From Gammaproteobacteria bacterium (GTDB lineage Bacteria > Pseudomonadota > Gammaproteobacteria > Pseudomonadales > Azotimanducaceae): DNA of 12,668 bases. The position numbers were made by a program, and so were the translations under genes. This document shows, one piece after another, positions 1 to 6,960 of the stretch (position 1 is the first letter of the stretch; each line of letters opens with the position of its first letter). The stretch spans positions 1 to 12,668 of the forward strand of contig JAUILW010000048.1 in NCBI GenBank assembly GCA_030432795.1, given 5' to 3'. The notes below the pieces were generated by a model. It was given only the letters and a program-made list of their open reading frames with translations. It had not been told where the DNA came from and made no database searches.

Positions 1-1
1 C

Positions 2-283
2 ACAGCGCAGGTGCTGAACCTGCTCATCGCACACCGAGGTGAGGTGGTTTCCCGTGCCGCACTCCTCGCCACCGTCTGGGGAGGCCGCCCCGTGGTGGAC
101 GAAGTCATCACGCGCTGCATCGTGCAACTCCGCCGTGCGTTTGAGGACCGGCCGCCGCACCAGTACATCGAAACCCTACATAAGCGCGGTTACCGCTTCA
201 CGGCACTGGTAACGGACGACCCGCGACACCGGATACCCGCACCAGCCGCTGACGTCCTCCGAACCGTGCATCCCGCACATTGA
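2..283 (+). CDS. Winged-helix DNA-binding regulator, C-terminal part (5' end outside window)
   Basis: The reading frame is open to the left edge, so the true start lies outside; the GTG at 11 is internal to the fold and is probably not the start. About 60 residues match the end of a Trans_reg_C winged helix of the CadC/ToxR/OmpR kind: a segment reading GEVVSRAALLATVWG, then DEVITRC and QLRRAFED (the recognition-helix region), then YIETLHKRGYRF, the classic wing. The detail resembles CadC-like one-component regulators more than response regulators. CadC-like proteins normally carry a membrane helix and a sensor region after the wing, but here only about 27 low-complexity, proline- and alanine-rich residues follow before TGA. 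The protein therefore either has its sensing part upstream, is a stand-alone winged helix, or is truncated. Its last 86 bp overlap the 3' end of the convergent DUF4329 gene. The target genes cannot be seen. Confidence 0.8.
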   Translation, partial: TAQVLNLLIAHRGEVVSRAALLATVWGGRPVVDEVITRCIVQLRRAFEDRPPHQYIETLHKRGYRFTALVTDDPRHRIPAPAADVLRTVHPAH

Positions 284-686
284 GAACGCGCGCACGACCA
301 TCCGGCAGGAGCAGGATCATCGGCACCCCAAGCTGCTGGACCAGCTTGACGTCCTCGAACGAGAAACGCTCCCGCAGCCAGCCAGGCCGTCCGTGGGTAT
401 GCCAAACGGCAACCAGTTGCCGCACAGATCCCAGCCGTAGCCGGAAGCCGTCCTCACCTGCACATCCTCTGAAGAAGGTAATGCCATAGCCGTCGTTGTC
501 TCGCGTTACCGTTCCCACAAACTCCGTATCCGTGCGCACAGACTCAGCGCCTACTTTCTCGTGGGCAAGATCAAGCGCACTGCGCACACTGTCAAAACCG
601 CGCTCTACGCCGATCGGCTGCACCTCGCAGATCGCATGTCCGGCAGATGCCAGACTCAGCAGAACCAATCCCAGTACCCTCGACAT
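198..686 (-). CDS. Secreted DUF4329-family protein with JAMM-like HxH motif
   Basis: The protein has 162 residues from an ATG at 686. That start is chosen because it begins a clean signal peptide (about residues 1-18, hydrophobic core then AGHA); longer in-frame starts only add an arginine-rich stretch that hides the signal. Upstream there is only a weak G-rich ribosome site. The mature protein has a core around VWHTHG (His96, His98) followed by FSFEDV (Ser109, Asp112) and a strand reading VPMILLLPDG. This is the pattern I associate with DUF4329, a family often found at the C-termini of Rhs/polymorphic-toxin proteins. With Glu55 it resembles the E...HxH...SxxD arrangement of JAMM metalloproteases, although the spacing between HxH and Ser is 10 rather than the usual 7. 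Cys20 and Cys75 could form a disulfide in the periplasm. Catalysis is inference; the family call is moderately sure. The 3' end overlaps the convergent regulator gene by 86 bp, all after the DUF4329 core. Confidence 0.75.
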   Translation of the reverse strand: MSRVLGLVLLSLASAGHAICEVQPIGVERGFDSVRSALDLAHEKVGAESVRTDTEFVGTVTRDNDGYGITFFRGCAGEDGFRLRLGSVRQLVAVWHTHGRPGWLRERFSFEDVKLVQQLGVPMILLLPDGRARVLNVRDARFGGRQRLVRVSGVAGRPLPVP

Positions 687-755
687 TGCGCGCCCCAAAC
701 ATCTCGCTACGGTTGCAGTCTGCGAAAGCAGGACGCGAAAGAACCGACGGAACAC

Positions 756-760
756 GGAGG
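756..760 (+). promoter_or_regulatory. Strong Shine-Dalgarno (GGAGG) setting the start of the SnoaL-like gene
   Basis: GGAGG lies 8 bases before the ATG at 769, which is ideal spacing. The alternative in-frame ATG at 841 has only a weak GGA ten bases upstream. The surrounding divergent spacer (687-768) separates this gene from the DUF4329 gene. I see no convincing -35/-10 pair there on either strand. Confidence 0.6.
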
Positions 761-768
761 AAAAGCGA

Positions 769-1266
769 ATGAAGTGGGAATGGACCAGGTCGGCGGGTAC
801 ATTGGTGCGGGCGACCTTGTACAAACTGGAACACGCACACATGACGGATCACGACGCCATTCATCGCCTGCTGAACAGCTACTGCTTCTGCATCGACCTT
901 GCGCGTTTCGACGCCTTTAGCAAGCTGTTTACGGAGGACGGCGAGTGGGGCTTCGAAGGCGCGCAGTATCGCGGGCGCCGGGCGATTCGCGACTTCTTCG
1001 ACACAGTGATCGTCTACGATGACGGCACCACGAAGACCAAGCACACGACCTCCAACGTGCAGATCGACGTGGACGATAACGCTGGAACGGCACGAGCGGA
1101 GAGCTACGTTACGGTGTACCAGGCTACGAACATCTTTCCGATCCAGCCCATCTTCAGCGGCCACTACTTCGATGAGTGCGTGCGTCTCGACGGCCGCTGG
1201 CACTTCCAGCGACGTACCATCCGTCATGGGCTAACGGGAGATCTCTCGCACCACATCCGTGGATAA
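769..1266 (+). CDS. SnoaL/NTF2-like fold protein (SnoaL_4 type)
   Basis: The protein has 165 residues from the ATG at 769, which has a perfect GGAGG eight bases upstream. An in-frame ATG at 841 gives a 141-residue form that begins where most SnoaL_4 proteins begin (MTDHDAIHRLL), so the first 24 residues may be a real N-terminal extension or the start may be 841. The fold shows as an N-terminal helix (HRLLNSYCFCIDLARFD), then FSKLFTEDGEW, a GRRAIRDFF helix, the strand TKHTTSNVQIDVDD, and C-terminal strands ending in GRWHFQRRTIRHG. The family holds cyclases, dehydratases, ring-hydroxylating dioxygenase beta subunits and many proteins of unknown role. Nothing here fixes a substrate, and no partner enzyme lies next door, so it is an NTF2-fold protein of unknown activity. 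It ends 14 bp from the convergent DUF2238 gene. Confidence 0.85.
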   Translation: MKWEWTRSAGTLVRATLYKLEHAHMTDHDAIHRLLNSYCFCIDLARFDAFSKLFTEDGEWGFEGAQYRGRRAIRDFFDTVIVYDDGTTKTKHTTSNVQIDVDDNAGTARAESYVTVYQATNIFPIQPIFSGHYFDECVRLDGRWHFQRRTIRHGLTGDLSHHIRG

Positions 1267-1280
1267 CGCCTTGTTGTCTG

Positions 1281-1997
1281 CTAATCACGGCGCCAGCGCA
1301 TGCGCTGCAGTGCAACCTCGCCAAGGGGCGCCTTTCGCTTCACGCGCAGGCTCTCTGCCCACTCGGCGGCAAAGTCGCGCTGCATACGCAGGTTGATCAT
1401 AGCCGTCACGCTCATGGCGACGACCGCGCCCACACTCGCCAGCAGCATGTCCTTGTGCGCATCCCACACGTCACCCTGGGTGCCGAGGTAGGCCACACCC
1501 AGGTCGCCGCCAAAGAATTCAGCAGCACCCCACTCGAACAGCTCGAACAGCATGGAGGTGGACATGGTCAGATCCAGCGGCAGAAAGTAGCCCCAGAAAC
1601 CACGCACGCCAACCACCCGTAAGAACACCTCACGAATGGGGTATGCGAGCAGCAGCCCGTAGCCGAAGTGGATGACGCGGTCGAAGTGATTACGCTCCCA
1701 ACCCATCATGTCGTTGAAGGTGCTACCGGTGAGGCTCTGCCACCAGACATCGTAGGGCACTTCGGCATAGGTATAGTGGGCGCCGACTTCGTGCAGGCAG
1801 AGGAACACGAACAACAGCGTGTAGGAAACCTTGGACAGTGGCAGCGCGCGATAGGAGGCCGCCAGCACCACCAGACACAGACCCACGAGCACGTTCTCCA
1901 GCGCCCAGTCTGCGCGATCGTGGGGTTCTATGGCGCCGACGACGAACACCACAGCGAAGAGCGCAAGCAGTATCAGCACGTAAGGACCATGCTTCAT
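1281..1997 (-). CDS. DUF2238 / YjdF-family inner-membrane protein
   Basis: The protein has 238 residues from an ATG at 1997; the longer open frame to 2078 has no better start and would run into the divergent AsmA-family gene. About six membrane segments are visible (roughly residues 5-24, 33-50, 56-72, 106-124, 134-156 and 184-204). Between them lie the residues that mark this family: CLHEVGAHYTY (His69, Glu70, His74), RNHFDRVIHFGYG (102-114), FELFEW (151-156) and QGDVWDAHKDM (174-184). This dense set of conserved His, Asp and Glu residues suggests a metal site or an enzyme active site inside the membrane, but the family has no assigned biochemical role that I know of. The C-terminal tail is basic and cytoplasmic. 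It is divergent from the lipid-transport operon across a 79-bp spacer and could share control with it; whether they work together is unknown. Confidence 0.88.
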   Translation of the reverse strand: MKHGPYVLILLALFAVVFVVGAIEPHDRADWALENVLVGLCLVVLAASYRALPLSKVSYTLLFVFLCLHEVGAHYTYAEVPYDVWWQSLTGSTFNDMMGWERNHFDRVIHFGYGLLLAYPIREVFLRVVGVRGFWGYFLPLDLTMSTSMLFELFEWGAAEFFGGDLGVAYLGTQGDVWDAHKDMLLASVGAVVAMSVTAMINLRMQRDFAAEWAESLRVKRKAPLGEVALQRMRWRRD

Positions 1998-2053
1998 AAG
2001 GCGACCAACCCGTAAAATGTTTTCAAACCCACCCCTTGAACGATGAATCAGCG

Positions 2054-2064
2054 CCGCGTCGCGG
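2054..2064. promoter_or_regulatory. Small perfect inverted repeat in the divergent spacer before the AsmA-Pqi operon
   Basis: CCGCG and CGCGG flank a single central T, 12 bases before the AsmA-family start codon, in the 79-bp spacer (1998-2076) between the divergent DUF2238 and AsmA-family genes. A one-base loop cannot form a stable hairpin, so if it means anything it would be a protein-binding site. No Shine-Dalgarno precedes the ATG at 2077. A TTGAAC at 2036-2041 resembles a -35 box but has no matching -10. The site may be chance in GC-rich DNA. Confidence 0.2.
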
Positions 2065-2076
2065 TACCATCTCCCC

Positions 2077-4152
2077 ATGAAGTGGCTACTTTATCCAATC
2101 CTGTTCGTTCTTGCGTTGGTGGCGGTGCTTGCGATCCTCACGCGCTTCGCCCCGGCAAGTGTCATCGACATCGTCAACCGCCTGCAATCGCAAGCAAGCA
2201 TTGATGCCGATTCACCCGCCGTGCGCTTTATACCTTTGTCGCTGAACCTGCAGGGCTTGACGGTCGCGGGGACAGGCTTCGATATCGAGTCGAAGGCGCT
2301 GGCGATCGATGCAGACCTCTCCGCCTGGCTGCGAGGGGAACCGTTCTGGTCCTTGGCTGGCGATGAACTGATCGTCACAACGTCGCCAACCGCTACGGCG
2401 CCAGAACCCGCAGGGCAGGACGGTCCTTCACCGCTTGATCTGTCACCGCTGTTCGGCATTGAAAGCCTGACGATCAAATCCCTGCAGGTGGCCGATCAGA
2501 CGCTGGCGGTCGCCGCCCGCAACGCAGACGGCGCGTTCACCGCCGAGGTGGCGGGCACGATCGGTGATGTGAAGCTGCGGCTCGGCCACGCACACCCGCA
2601 TGCACTGAATCTCGACGCAGCGTTGGCCGGTGATATCTCTCTCGCCGCCGATGGTCAGCTGGCAACGCAGCAGGAACTGCAGCTCAATCTGGAAGATCTC
2701 GAGCTGCGAACCCCCGACCTCGGCGCGTCTGAAGTAAGCGGCTCAATCACCTGCGCACATGCGCTGGACCAGTGCACGCTCAGAGGCCTGAGCGCACAGA
2801 TCGAAGTGCCAGGCAACGAACCGATCGATGTGACGCTCGACGGAGAAGTGTCCAGCACGGGAGACCTGTACGCAGCCTCTCTCGAGGGCCATGTAGACGC
2901 GTTGTCGGTCTCCGCATCCGTGGAGATGCTCGCCGCCGATGCCGGTGCTTTCGAGCTGGAGCTACAGGCAGAAACATGGCCCGCATTCCTGCCGACTGCG
3001 CTGTATCAGCCGTCACAGCTCGCACCCTTTTCAGCGCAGGCCAAGGGCACAGCAGAAACCGGCAAAGTGACGCTGTCTTCAGCGCAGGTACGCACGCCGA
3101 GCCACGATACGACGCTGGCCGCAGCGCTCACCTTTGCGCCAGCCATCGCCGTTGATACAACCATCCGCGCCAAGCGAATCTACGTTCCGCTGACCGGGGA
3201 GCCGCCCACACATGCGCCTGCCCAGCCGCCAGCAGATACCGGCGCTACGGGGCCGCTGCTGAGCGATGAAGCCCTGGACTGGTCCTGGCTGGCTGACCTG
3301 ACGGCACATGTGGACATCACAGCAGATACGCTTGAATTGCAATCCGCGGCATTCACTGACTTCTCGGTGCAGGCACACGCCGCGGATGGTGAGATTGCGC
3401 TCACAGCGCTCGACGGCCGGCTCGGCGAAGGCGGCTTCTCCGGCAATGGCTCGCTCGCCCAGCAAGCGGAAGGGGTTCGAGCAACCCTGCACTTCGAGCT
3501 CTCCAAGGTGGCGCTGGAAGCGTTCGGCTTCGTGCCAACCGAGGAGCTCACTGGCGGCCTTACGGAAGTGTACGTAGATCTGTCGACTTCCGGCGCGAGC
3601 CCGAAAGACATGGGCGCCAATGCCACGGGAGAGATCTATCTCATCGTCGAAGACGCAATGCTGCAGAACGATCTGATCGAGATCGTCGGGTCCGACCTTG
3701 TGATGCAGGCGCTGGAGAAACTGAACCCATTCGTGAAAGACGATCCAACCACCGAGTTGGCCTGTGCGCTGGTGCGGTTTAAGGTTGCTGACGGTGTGCT
3801 CGAGAGCAAGGATGAGCTGGTCATGGAAACCGGCAAGATGGAAATATCCGGTAGCGGCAACGCCAACCTCCTGACCGAGGGGTTGAAGATCACCTTCACC
3901 CCAACGGCCAAATCCGGAGTGGGCATCAACGCCGGCAGCCTGGTGTCGTTTCTCGCGGTGGGCGGCACCATCCGCGAACCAGGGCTCACAGTGGACGCGC
4001 TCGGCACATTAAAGACCGGAGCGACGGTAGGCGCGGCGTTGTCCACCGGCGGCGCTTCGCTCATCGCCGAAGGTCTTCTGAAACGCGCGATGAACGCGGG
4101 CTCTGCCTGTGAGGCATTCCGCCAGCGGCGCGAAACGGGCAGCGAAGGCTGA
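2077..4152 (+). CDS. AsmA-family protein (inner-membrane anchored, periplasmic)
   Basis: The protein has 691 residues. An N-terminal membrane helix (about residues 3-22) follows the start directly, which supports the ATG at 2077 even though no Shine-Dalgarno is visible. The body is made of repeating short beta strands with alternating polar and nonpolar residues (LQGLTVAGTGFDIESKAL and similar). A Pro/Ala-rich linker lies near residues 375-393. A C-terminal AsmA_2-like region follows at about 404-640, containing LDGRLGEGGFSGNG and then an SGASPKDMGANATGEIYL segment, the typical turn of the family. AsmA-like proteins (TamB, YhdP, YdbH in E. coli) form long periplasmic grooves that are thought to move phospholipids or support outer-membrane assembly. 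At 691 residues this is AsmA-sized, too short alone for the longest bridges. Its stop overlaps the next start by one base (TGATG), so it is the first gene of the Pqi operon. The family call is firm; its substrate is not known. Confidence 0.88.
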   Translation: MKWLLYPILFVLALVAVLAILTRFAPASVIDIVNRLQSQASIDADSPAVRFIPLSLNLQGLTVAGTGFDIESKALAIDADLSAWLRGEPFWSLAGDELIVTTSPTATAPEPAGQDGPSPLDLSPLFGIESLTIKSLQVADQTLAVAARNADGAFTAEVAGTIGDVKLRLGHAHPHALNLDAALAGDISLAADGQLATQQELQLNLEDLELRTPDLGASEVSGSITCAHALDQCTLRGLSAQIEVPGNEPIDVTLDGEVSSTGDLYAASLEGHVDALSVSASVEMLAADAGAFELELQAETWPAFLPTALYQPSQLAPFSAQAKGTAETGKVTLSSAQVRTPSHDTTLAAALTFAPAIAVDTTIRAKRIYVPLTGEPPTHAPAQPPADTGATGPLLSDEALDWSWLADLTAHVDITADTLELQSAAFTDFSVQAHAADGEIALTALDGRLGEGGFSGNGSLAQQAEGVRATLHFELSKVALEAFGFVPTEELTGGLTEVYVDLSTSGASPKDMGANATGEIYLIVEDAMLQNDLIEIVGSDLVMQALEKLNPFVKDDPTTELACALVRFKVADGVLESKDELVMETGKMEISGSGNANLLTEGLKITFTPTAKSGVGINAGSLVSFLAVGGTIREPGLTVDALGTLKTGATVGAALSTGGASLIAEGLLKRAMNAGSACEAFRQRRETGSEG

Positions 4153-4748
4153 TGCACGCCTGCCCGGTATGCGACACCTTGTGGCGCATGGAAGGCGTGC
4201 CCCAGAACAGCTCCCTGTACTGTCCCCGTTGTGACCATTGCTTGACCACGCAACGCGCTCGCGGCTTTGAAGCTGCCCTGGCGTGTTCCTTTGCTGCACT
4301 CGTGTTGCTATCCGTGTCCGCCACTCACCCGTTTATGACGTTTTCCGCTTCGGGCAAAGAAACCTCCATGACGTTGCTCGACAGCGCGCTAGCACTCTTT
4401 CGTTACCAGGAGGACGTGCTCGGCGGCATCGTGTTCACGCTGATTTTCCTGGCACCGGCGCTGTTGTTACTGTCACAGTGCGCACTGCTCGTATTGCTGC
4501 GCCAGCAGAGGGTCTCAACCTGGACGCCACGCCTGGCGCGCATGGTGCACGCACTGAAATCGTGGAACATGATCGAAGTATTCCTCGTGAGCGTGTTTGT
4601 AAGCGCGGCAAAACTCGCATCCATGGCACAGCTCGAGCTTGGCATCGCTTTCTTTTCCTTCGTCGGATTTACCCTCTGCACGCTGACCGCGATCTATCTG
4701 CTCGATGATGTACAGCTGTGGCGGCAGATCGAGGCACAAACCTCATGA
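4152..4748 (+). CDS. pqiA: Paraquat-inducible protein A family protein, first half (PqiA domain)
   Basis: The protein has 198 residues with a single PqiA domain. The N-terminus has a rubredoxin-like cytoplasmic zinc site, Cys4-x2-Cys7 and Cys24-x2-Cys27. Four membrane helices follow (about residues 43-60, 93-116, 138-158 and 163-182). SWNMIEVFLVSVFVSAAKL (about 138-156) matches the family signature W-[SN]-M-[IV]-[ED]-V-F. E. coli PqiA and YebS/LetA each carry two such domains in one chain of roughly 420 residues; here the two halves are separate genes. The protein would sit in the inner membrane and feed the MCE protein PqiB with lipid. The start overlaps the AsmA-family stop by one base, and the stop overlaps the next start by four (ATGA), so the products are probably translationally coupled. 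A GAAGG only three bases before the ATG is a poor ribosome site, consistent with coupling. Confidence 0.92.
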   Translation: MHACPVCDTLWRMEGVPQNSSLYCPRCDHCLTTQRARGFEAALACSFAALVLLSVSATHPFMTFSASGKETSMTLLDSALALFRYQEDVLGGIVFTLIFLAPALLLLSQCALLVLLRQQRVSTWTPRLARMVHALKSWNMIEVFLVSVFVSAAKLASMAQLELGIAFFSFVGFTLCTLTAIYLLDDVQLWRQIEAQTS

Positions 4749-5341
4749 AGACCGCAGCGAGCGCTGGCCTCGTAGCCTGCTTGCGTTGCACACGCACCTG
4801 GCCGGCGGAGACTCAGCGCTGTGGGCTCTGCGACAAGCGCCTGCATCCGCGTATACCGCACAGTCTGCAGGCAACCACCGCGCTGTTGCTCACCGCTGTG
4901 GTCTGTTACCTGCCCGCTAACCTGTTACCGATCATGCAGACAACGCAGCTCGGCCAGACGCAGTCCAACACCATCATTGGTGGCGTGCTGGTGCTCTGGG
5001 AGTACGGTGCATACCCCACCGCGTTGGTGATATTCACAGCCTCCGTAGTCATTCCAGTGGCAAAGCTGCTGGCGCTCGGGTGGTTGAGCTGGAACACCGC
5101 ACGCCGCGAGAACGTACCCGCCGATCGGCACAGCGCGCTATTCCGCACAGTGGAGCTCATCGGCAGCTGGTCCATGGTCGACGTGTTCGTGGTCGCCCTA
5201 CTGGTGGCGCTGGTGCGCATGTCCGGCATTCTCACCATCGCCCCGGGGCCCGCGGCGCTCGCGTTCTGCGGGTTGGTGGTGTTTACCATGCTGGCGGCGC
5301 GTGCCTTCGATCCGCGCCTTCTGTGGGACCGTGCGGCGTGA
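4745..5341 (+). CDS. pqiA: Paraquat-inducible protein A family protein, second half (PqiA domain)
   Basis: The protein has 198 residues, the same length as its upstream partner. The ATG at 4745 is chosen for the four-base ATGA overlap and a GAGG ten bases upstream. It has its own zinc-ribbon cysteines, Cys12-x2-Cys15 and Cys26-x2-Cys29, then four membrane helices. It keeps the hallmarks LPANLLPIM (about residues 57-65) and GSWSMVDVFVVALLVALVRM (about 138-157), which are closer to the family consensus than those of the first half. The two genes most likely arose by splitting a two-domain PqiA, or represent the unfused ancestral state, and their products probably pair in the membrane. The stop overlaps the GTG start of pqiB. 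Whether paraquat or superoxide induces this operon cannot be judged from the sequence; no SoxS-like site was identified. Confidence 0.92.
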   Translation: MKTAASAGLVACLRCTRTWPAETQRCGLCDKRLHPRIPHSLQATTALLLTAVVCYLPANLLPIMQTTQLGQTQSNTIIGGVLVLWEYGAYPTALVIFTASVVIPVAKLLALGWLSWNTARRENVPADRHSALFRTVELIGSWSMVDVFVVALLVALVRMSGILTIAPGPAALAFCGLVVFTMLAARAFDPRLLWDRAA

Positions 5342-6960
5342 ACGATCCAGTGATCAAGCCCGTCAGCCGCTTATCCGCCGTGTGGATCGTGCCCATCGCA
5401 GCGTTGATCATCGCTGCTTGGACGCTGATTCAGCACGTGTTGTCCCAGGGGCCGGAGGTGCGCATTGCCTTCGCCAACGCCGCCGGATTGAAGGCAGGCG
5501 AGACGCAGGTGCGTCTGCTCGACGTGGAGATCGGCCTGGTGGAGGAAGTGCAACTCGCGGAGAACTTCGACGAGGTTCTCGTCATCGCCAGGCTGGCGCC
5601 AAACACGTCCCGACTGCTGACTGAAGATGCGCAGTTCTGGGTGGTACGGCCGCGCATCGGCAGCCAGGGAATCTCCGGCCTCTCTACGCTTCTATCCGGC
5701 GCCTACATCGAGCTTGCCCCTGGCAGCGGACAACCCGGCCGCCGCCAGTACCGTGGGCTGGATGACATGCCGCTCACACCGCCCAGCACGCCGGGCTTGC
5801 AGTTTCGCCTGCTATCCAACGGCTCCGCATCGGTGAATGTCGGCAGCCCAGTGCTGTACAACGGCTACGAAGTCGGCCGGGTGGAAAGCATCGAACTCGA
5901 CGAAAGCGGCAAGACGATTCTCACGGCGTTCGTCGATGCGCCCTATGACGATCTGATCACCACGGCCACGCGTTTCTGGAACGCTTCCGGTGTGGCCGTG
6001 GATTTCGACGGGCAGGGCGTGAAACTGCGCACCGAGAGCCTGGAGTCTCTGCTCACAGGCGGCGTGGCGTTTGCCTTTCCCGAAGGCAGCAGCCTGGGCA
6101 AAAAAGTACAGGACGGTGTGCTCTTTATGCTGCATGAAAACAACCAGGCCGCGATGCGCAACCCCCACATGTACGCTGAGGAATACCTGCTGCTGTTCGA
6201 CAGCTCCGTGCGAGGCCTGCTGGTTGACGCGCCCGTGGAGTACCGAGGGATGCGTGTAGGTACCGTGTTGCAGGTTGGGCCGGACGACGGGTCCATCGAT
6301 ATCTGGTCCAGCAACGACGGCTCCATACCCGTGCACATCAGTATCGAGTCCGGCTGGCTGGGGGAGGACACGGAGGAAGATACCGCTGTTCTGACGCAAC
6401 GCCTGAGCCAGGCGGTCGATGAAGGGCTGCGTGCGAGCCTGGCGATCGGCAATTTGCTGACCGGCAGCCTGTTTGTCACGCTGGACTACCACGAAGACGC
6501 GGAGCCGGAGACGATAGTCGAACACAACGGCATGGCTGTGCTGCCCACACGCTCCACCGGGCTCAGCCAGATTGAAGATAAGGTCGTGGCATTGCTCAAC
6601 AAGCTTCAGGCACTGCCACTGGAAAATACACTCACGGCCGCCACTGGCGCGCTCAGCAACATGGAATCATCCCTGGCAGATGCAGGAGCAACGCTCGAGA
6701 CCATCGACAAACTGCTGGCTCAGGACAGCACCCAGGCACTACCGGAGCAACTGACTGACACGCTGAAGGAAGTACAGCTGTTGCTTCGAAGCCTGGGCAG
6801 CGATGCGCCTCTGCGGCTGGAGTTGGAGAGCACGTTGCAGGAGCTGCAGCACACCTTGAACAACGTGAACATGCTCATCAACACCTATGAGCAGAAGCCG
6901 AACGCCATCATATTCGGGGGGTCGCCCCAGGCCGACCCCACACCAGGTGGAGATTCATGA
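5338..6960 (+). CDS. pqiB: PqiB-family MCE protein, periplasm-spanning lipid-transport subunit
   Basis: The protein has 540 residues from a GTG at 5338 that overlaps the upstream stop (GTGA); the open frame runs further upstream but only as a shadow of the pqiA gene. An N-terminal anchor helix (about residues 13-33) is followed by three MCE domains, near 38-130, 152-250 and 285-395. Their cores are VRLLDVEIGLVEEV, PVLYNGYEVGRVESIEL and PVEYRGMRVGTVLQV. Residues from about 408 to 517 are helical with heptad-like leucines and should form the coiled-coil needle known from E. coli PqiB. The chain ends with EQKPNAIIFG, a C-terminal motif common in this family. Three MCE domains and about 540 residues match PqiB (E. 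coli 546) rather than the seven-domain YebT/LetB. It should form a hexamer that channels lipid between the inner and outer membranes. The family call is very sure; the cargo is not known. Confidence 0.94.
   Translation: MNDPVIKPVSRLSAVWIVPIAALIIAAWTLIQHVLSQGPEVRIAFANAAGLKAGETQVRLLDVEIGLVEEVQLAENFDEVLVIARLAPNTSRLLTEDAQFWVVRPRIGSQGISGLSTLLSGAYIELAPGSGQPGRRQYRGLDDMPLTPPSTPGLQFRLLSNGSASVNVGSPVLYNGYEVGRVESIELDESGKTILTAFVDAPYDDLITTATRFWNASGVAVDFDGQGVKLRTESLESLLTGGVAFAFPEGSSLGKKVQDGVLFMLHENNQAAMRNPHMYAEEYLLLFDSSVRGLLVDAPVEYRGMRVGTVLQVGPDDGSIDIWSSNDGSIPVHISIESGWLGEDTEEDTAVLTQRLSQAVDEGLRASLAIGNLLTGSLFVTLDYHEDAEPETIVEHNGMAVLPTRSTGLSQIEDKVVALLNKLQALPLENTLTAATGALSNMESSLADAGATLETIDKLLAQDSTQALPEQLTDTLKEVQLLLRSLGSDAPLRLELESTLQELQHTLNNVNMLINTYEQKPNAIIFGGSPQADPTPGGDS

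Noticed and set aside
592..1227. Long minus-strand open frame opposite the SnoaL-like gene
   Set aside because: It lies fully antisense to a gene with clear family motifs, has no ribosome site and shows a Val/Arg/Ala-rich composition typical of a GC-rich shadow frame.
2014..2041. Possible sigma-70 promoter pieces (TAAAAT, TTGAAC) between the divergent genes
   Set aside because: No pair on either strand has both an acceptable sequence and 16-18 bp spacing.
3636..4253. 205-codon minus-strand open frame across the AsmA/pqiA junction
   Set aside because: It is antisense to two well-supported overlapping genes and has no family resemblance.
5080..5337. N-terminal extension of pqiB in the same frame
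   Set aside because: It overlaps the second pqiA gene in another frame and is arginine-rich; the GTG at 5338 gives the normal PqiB N-terminus and a GTGA coupling.
5812..6525. 237-codon minus-strand open frame inside pqiB
   Set aside because: It is antisense to the MCE domains, whose family match is unambiguous; the translation shows no recognisable domain.
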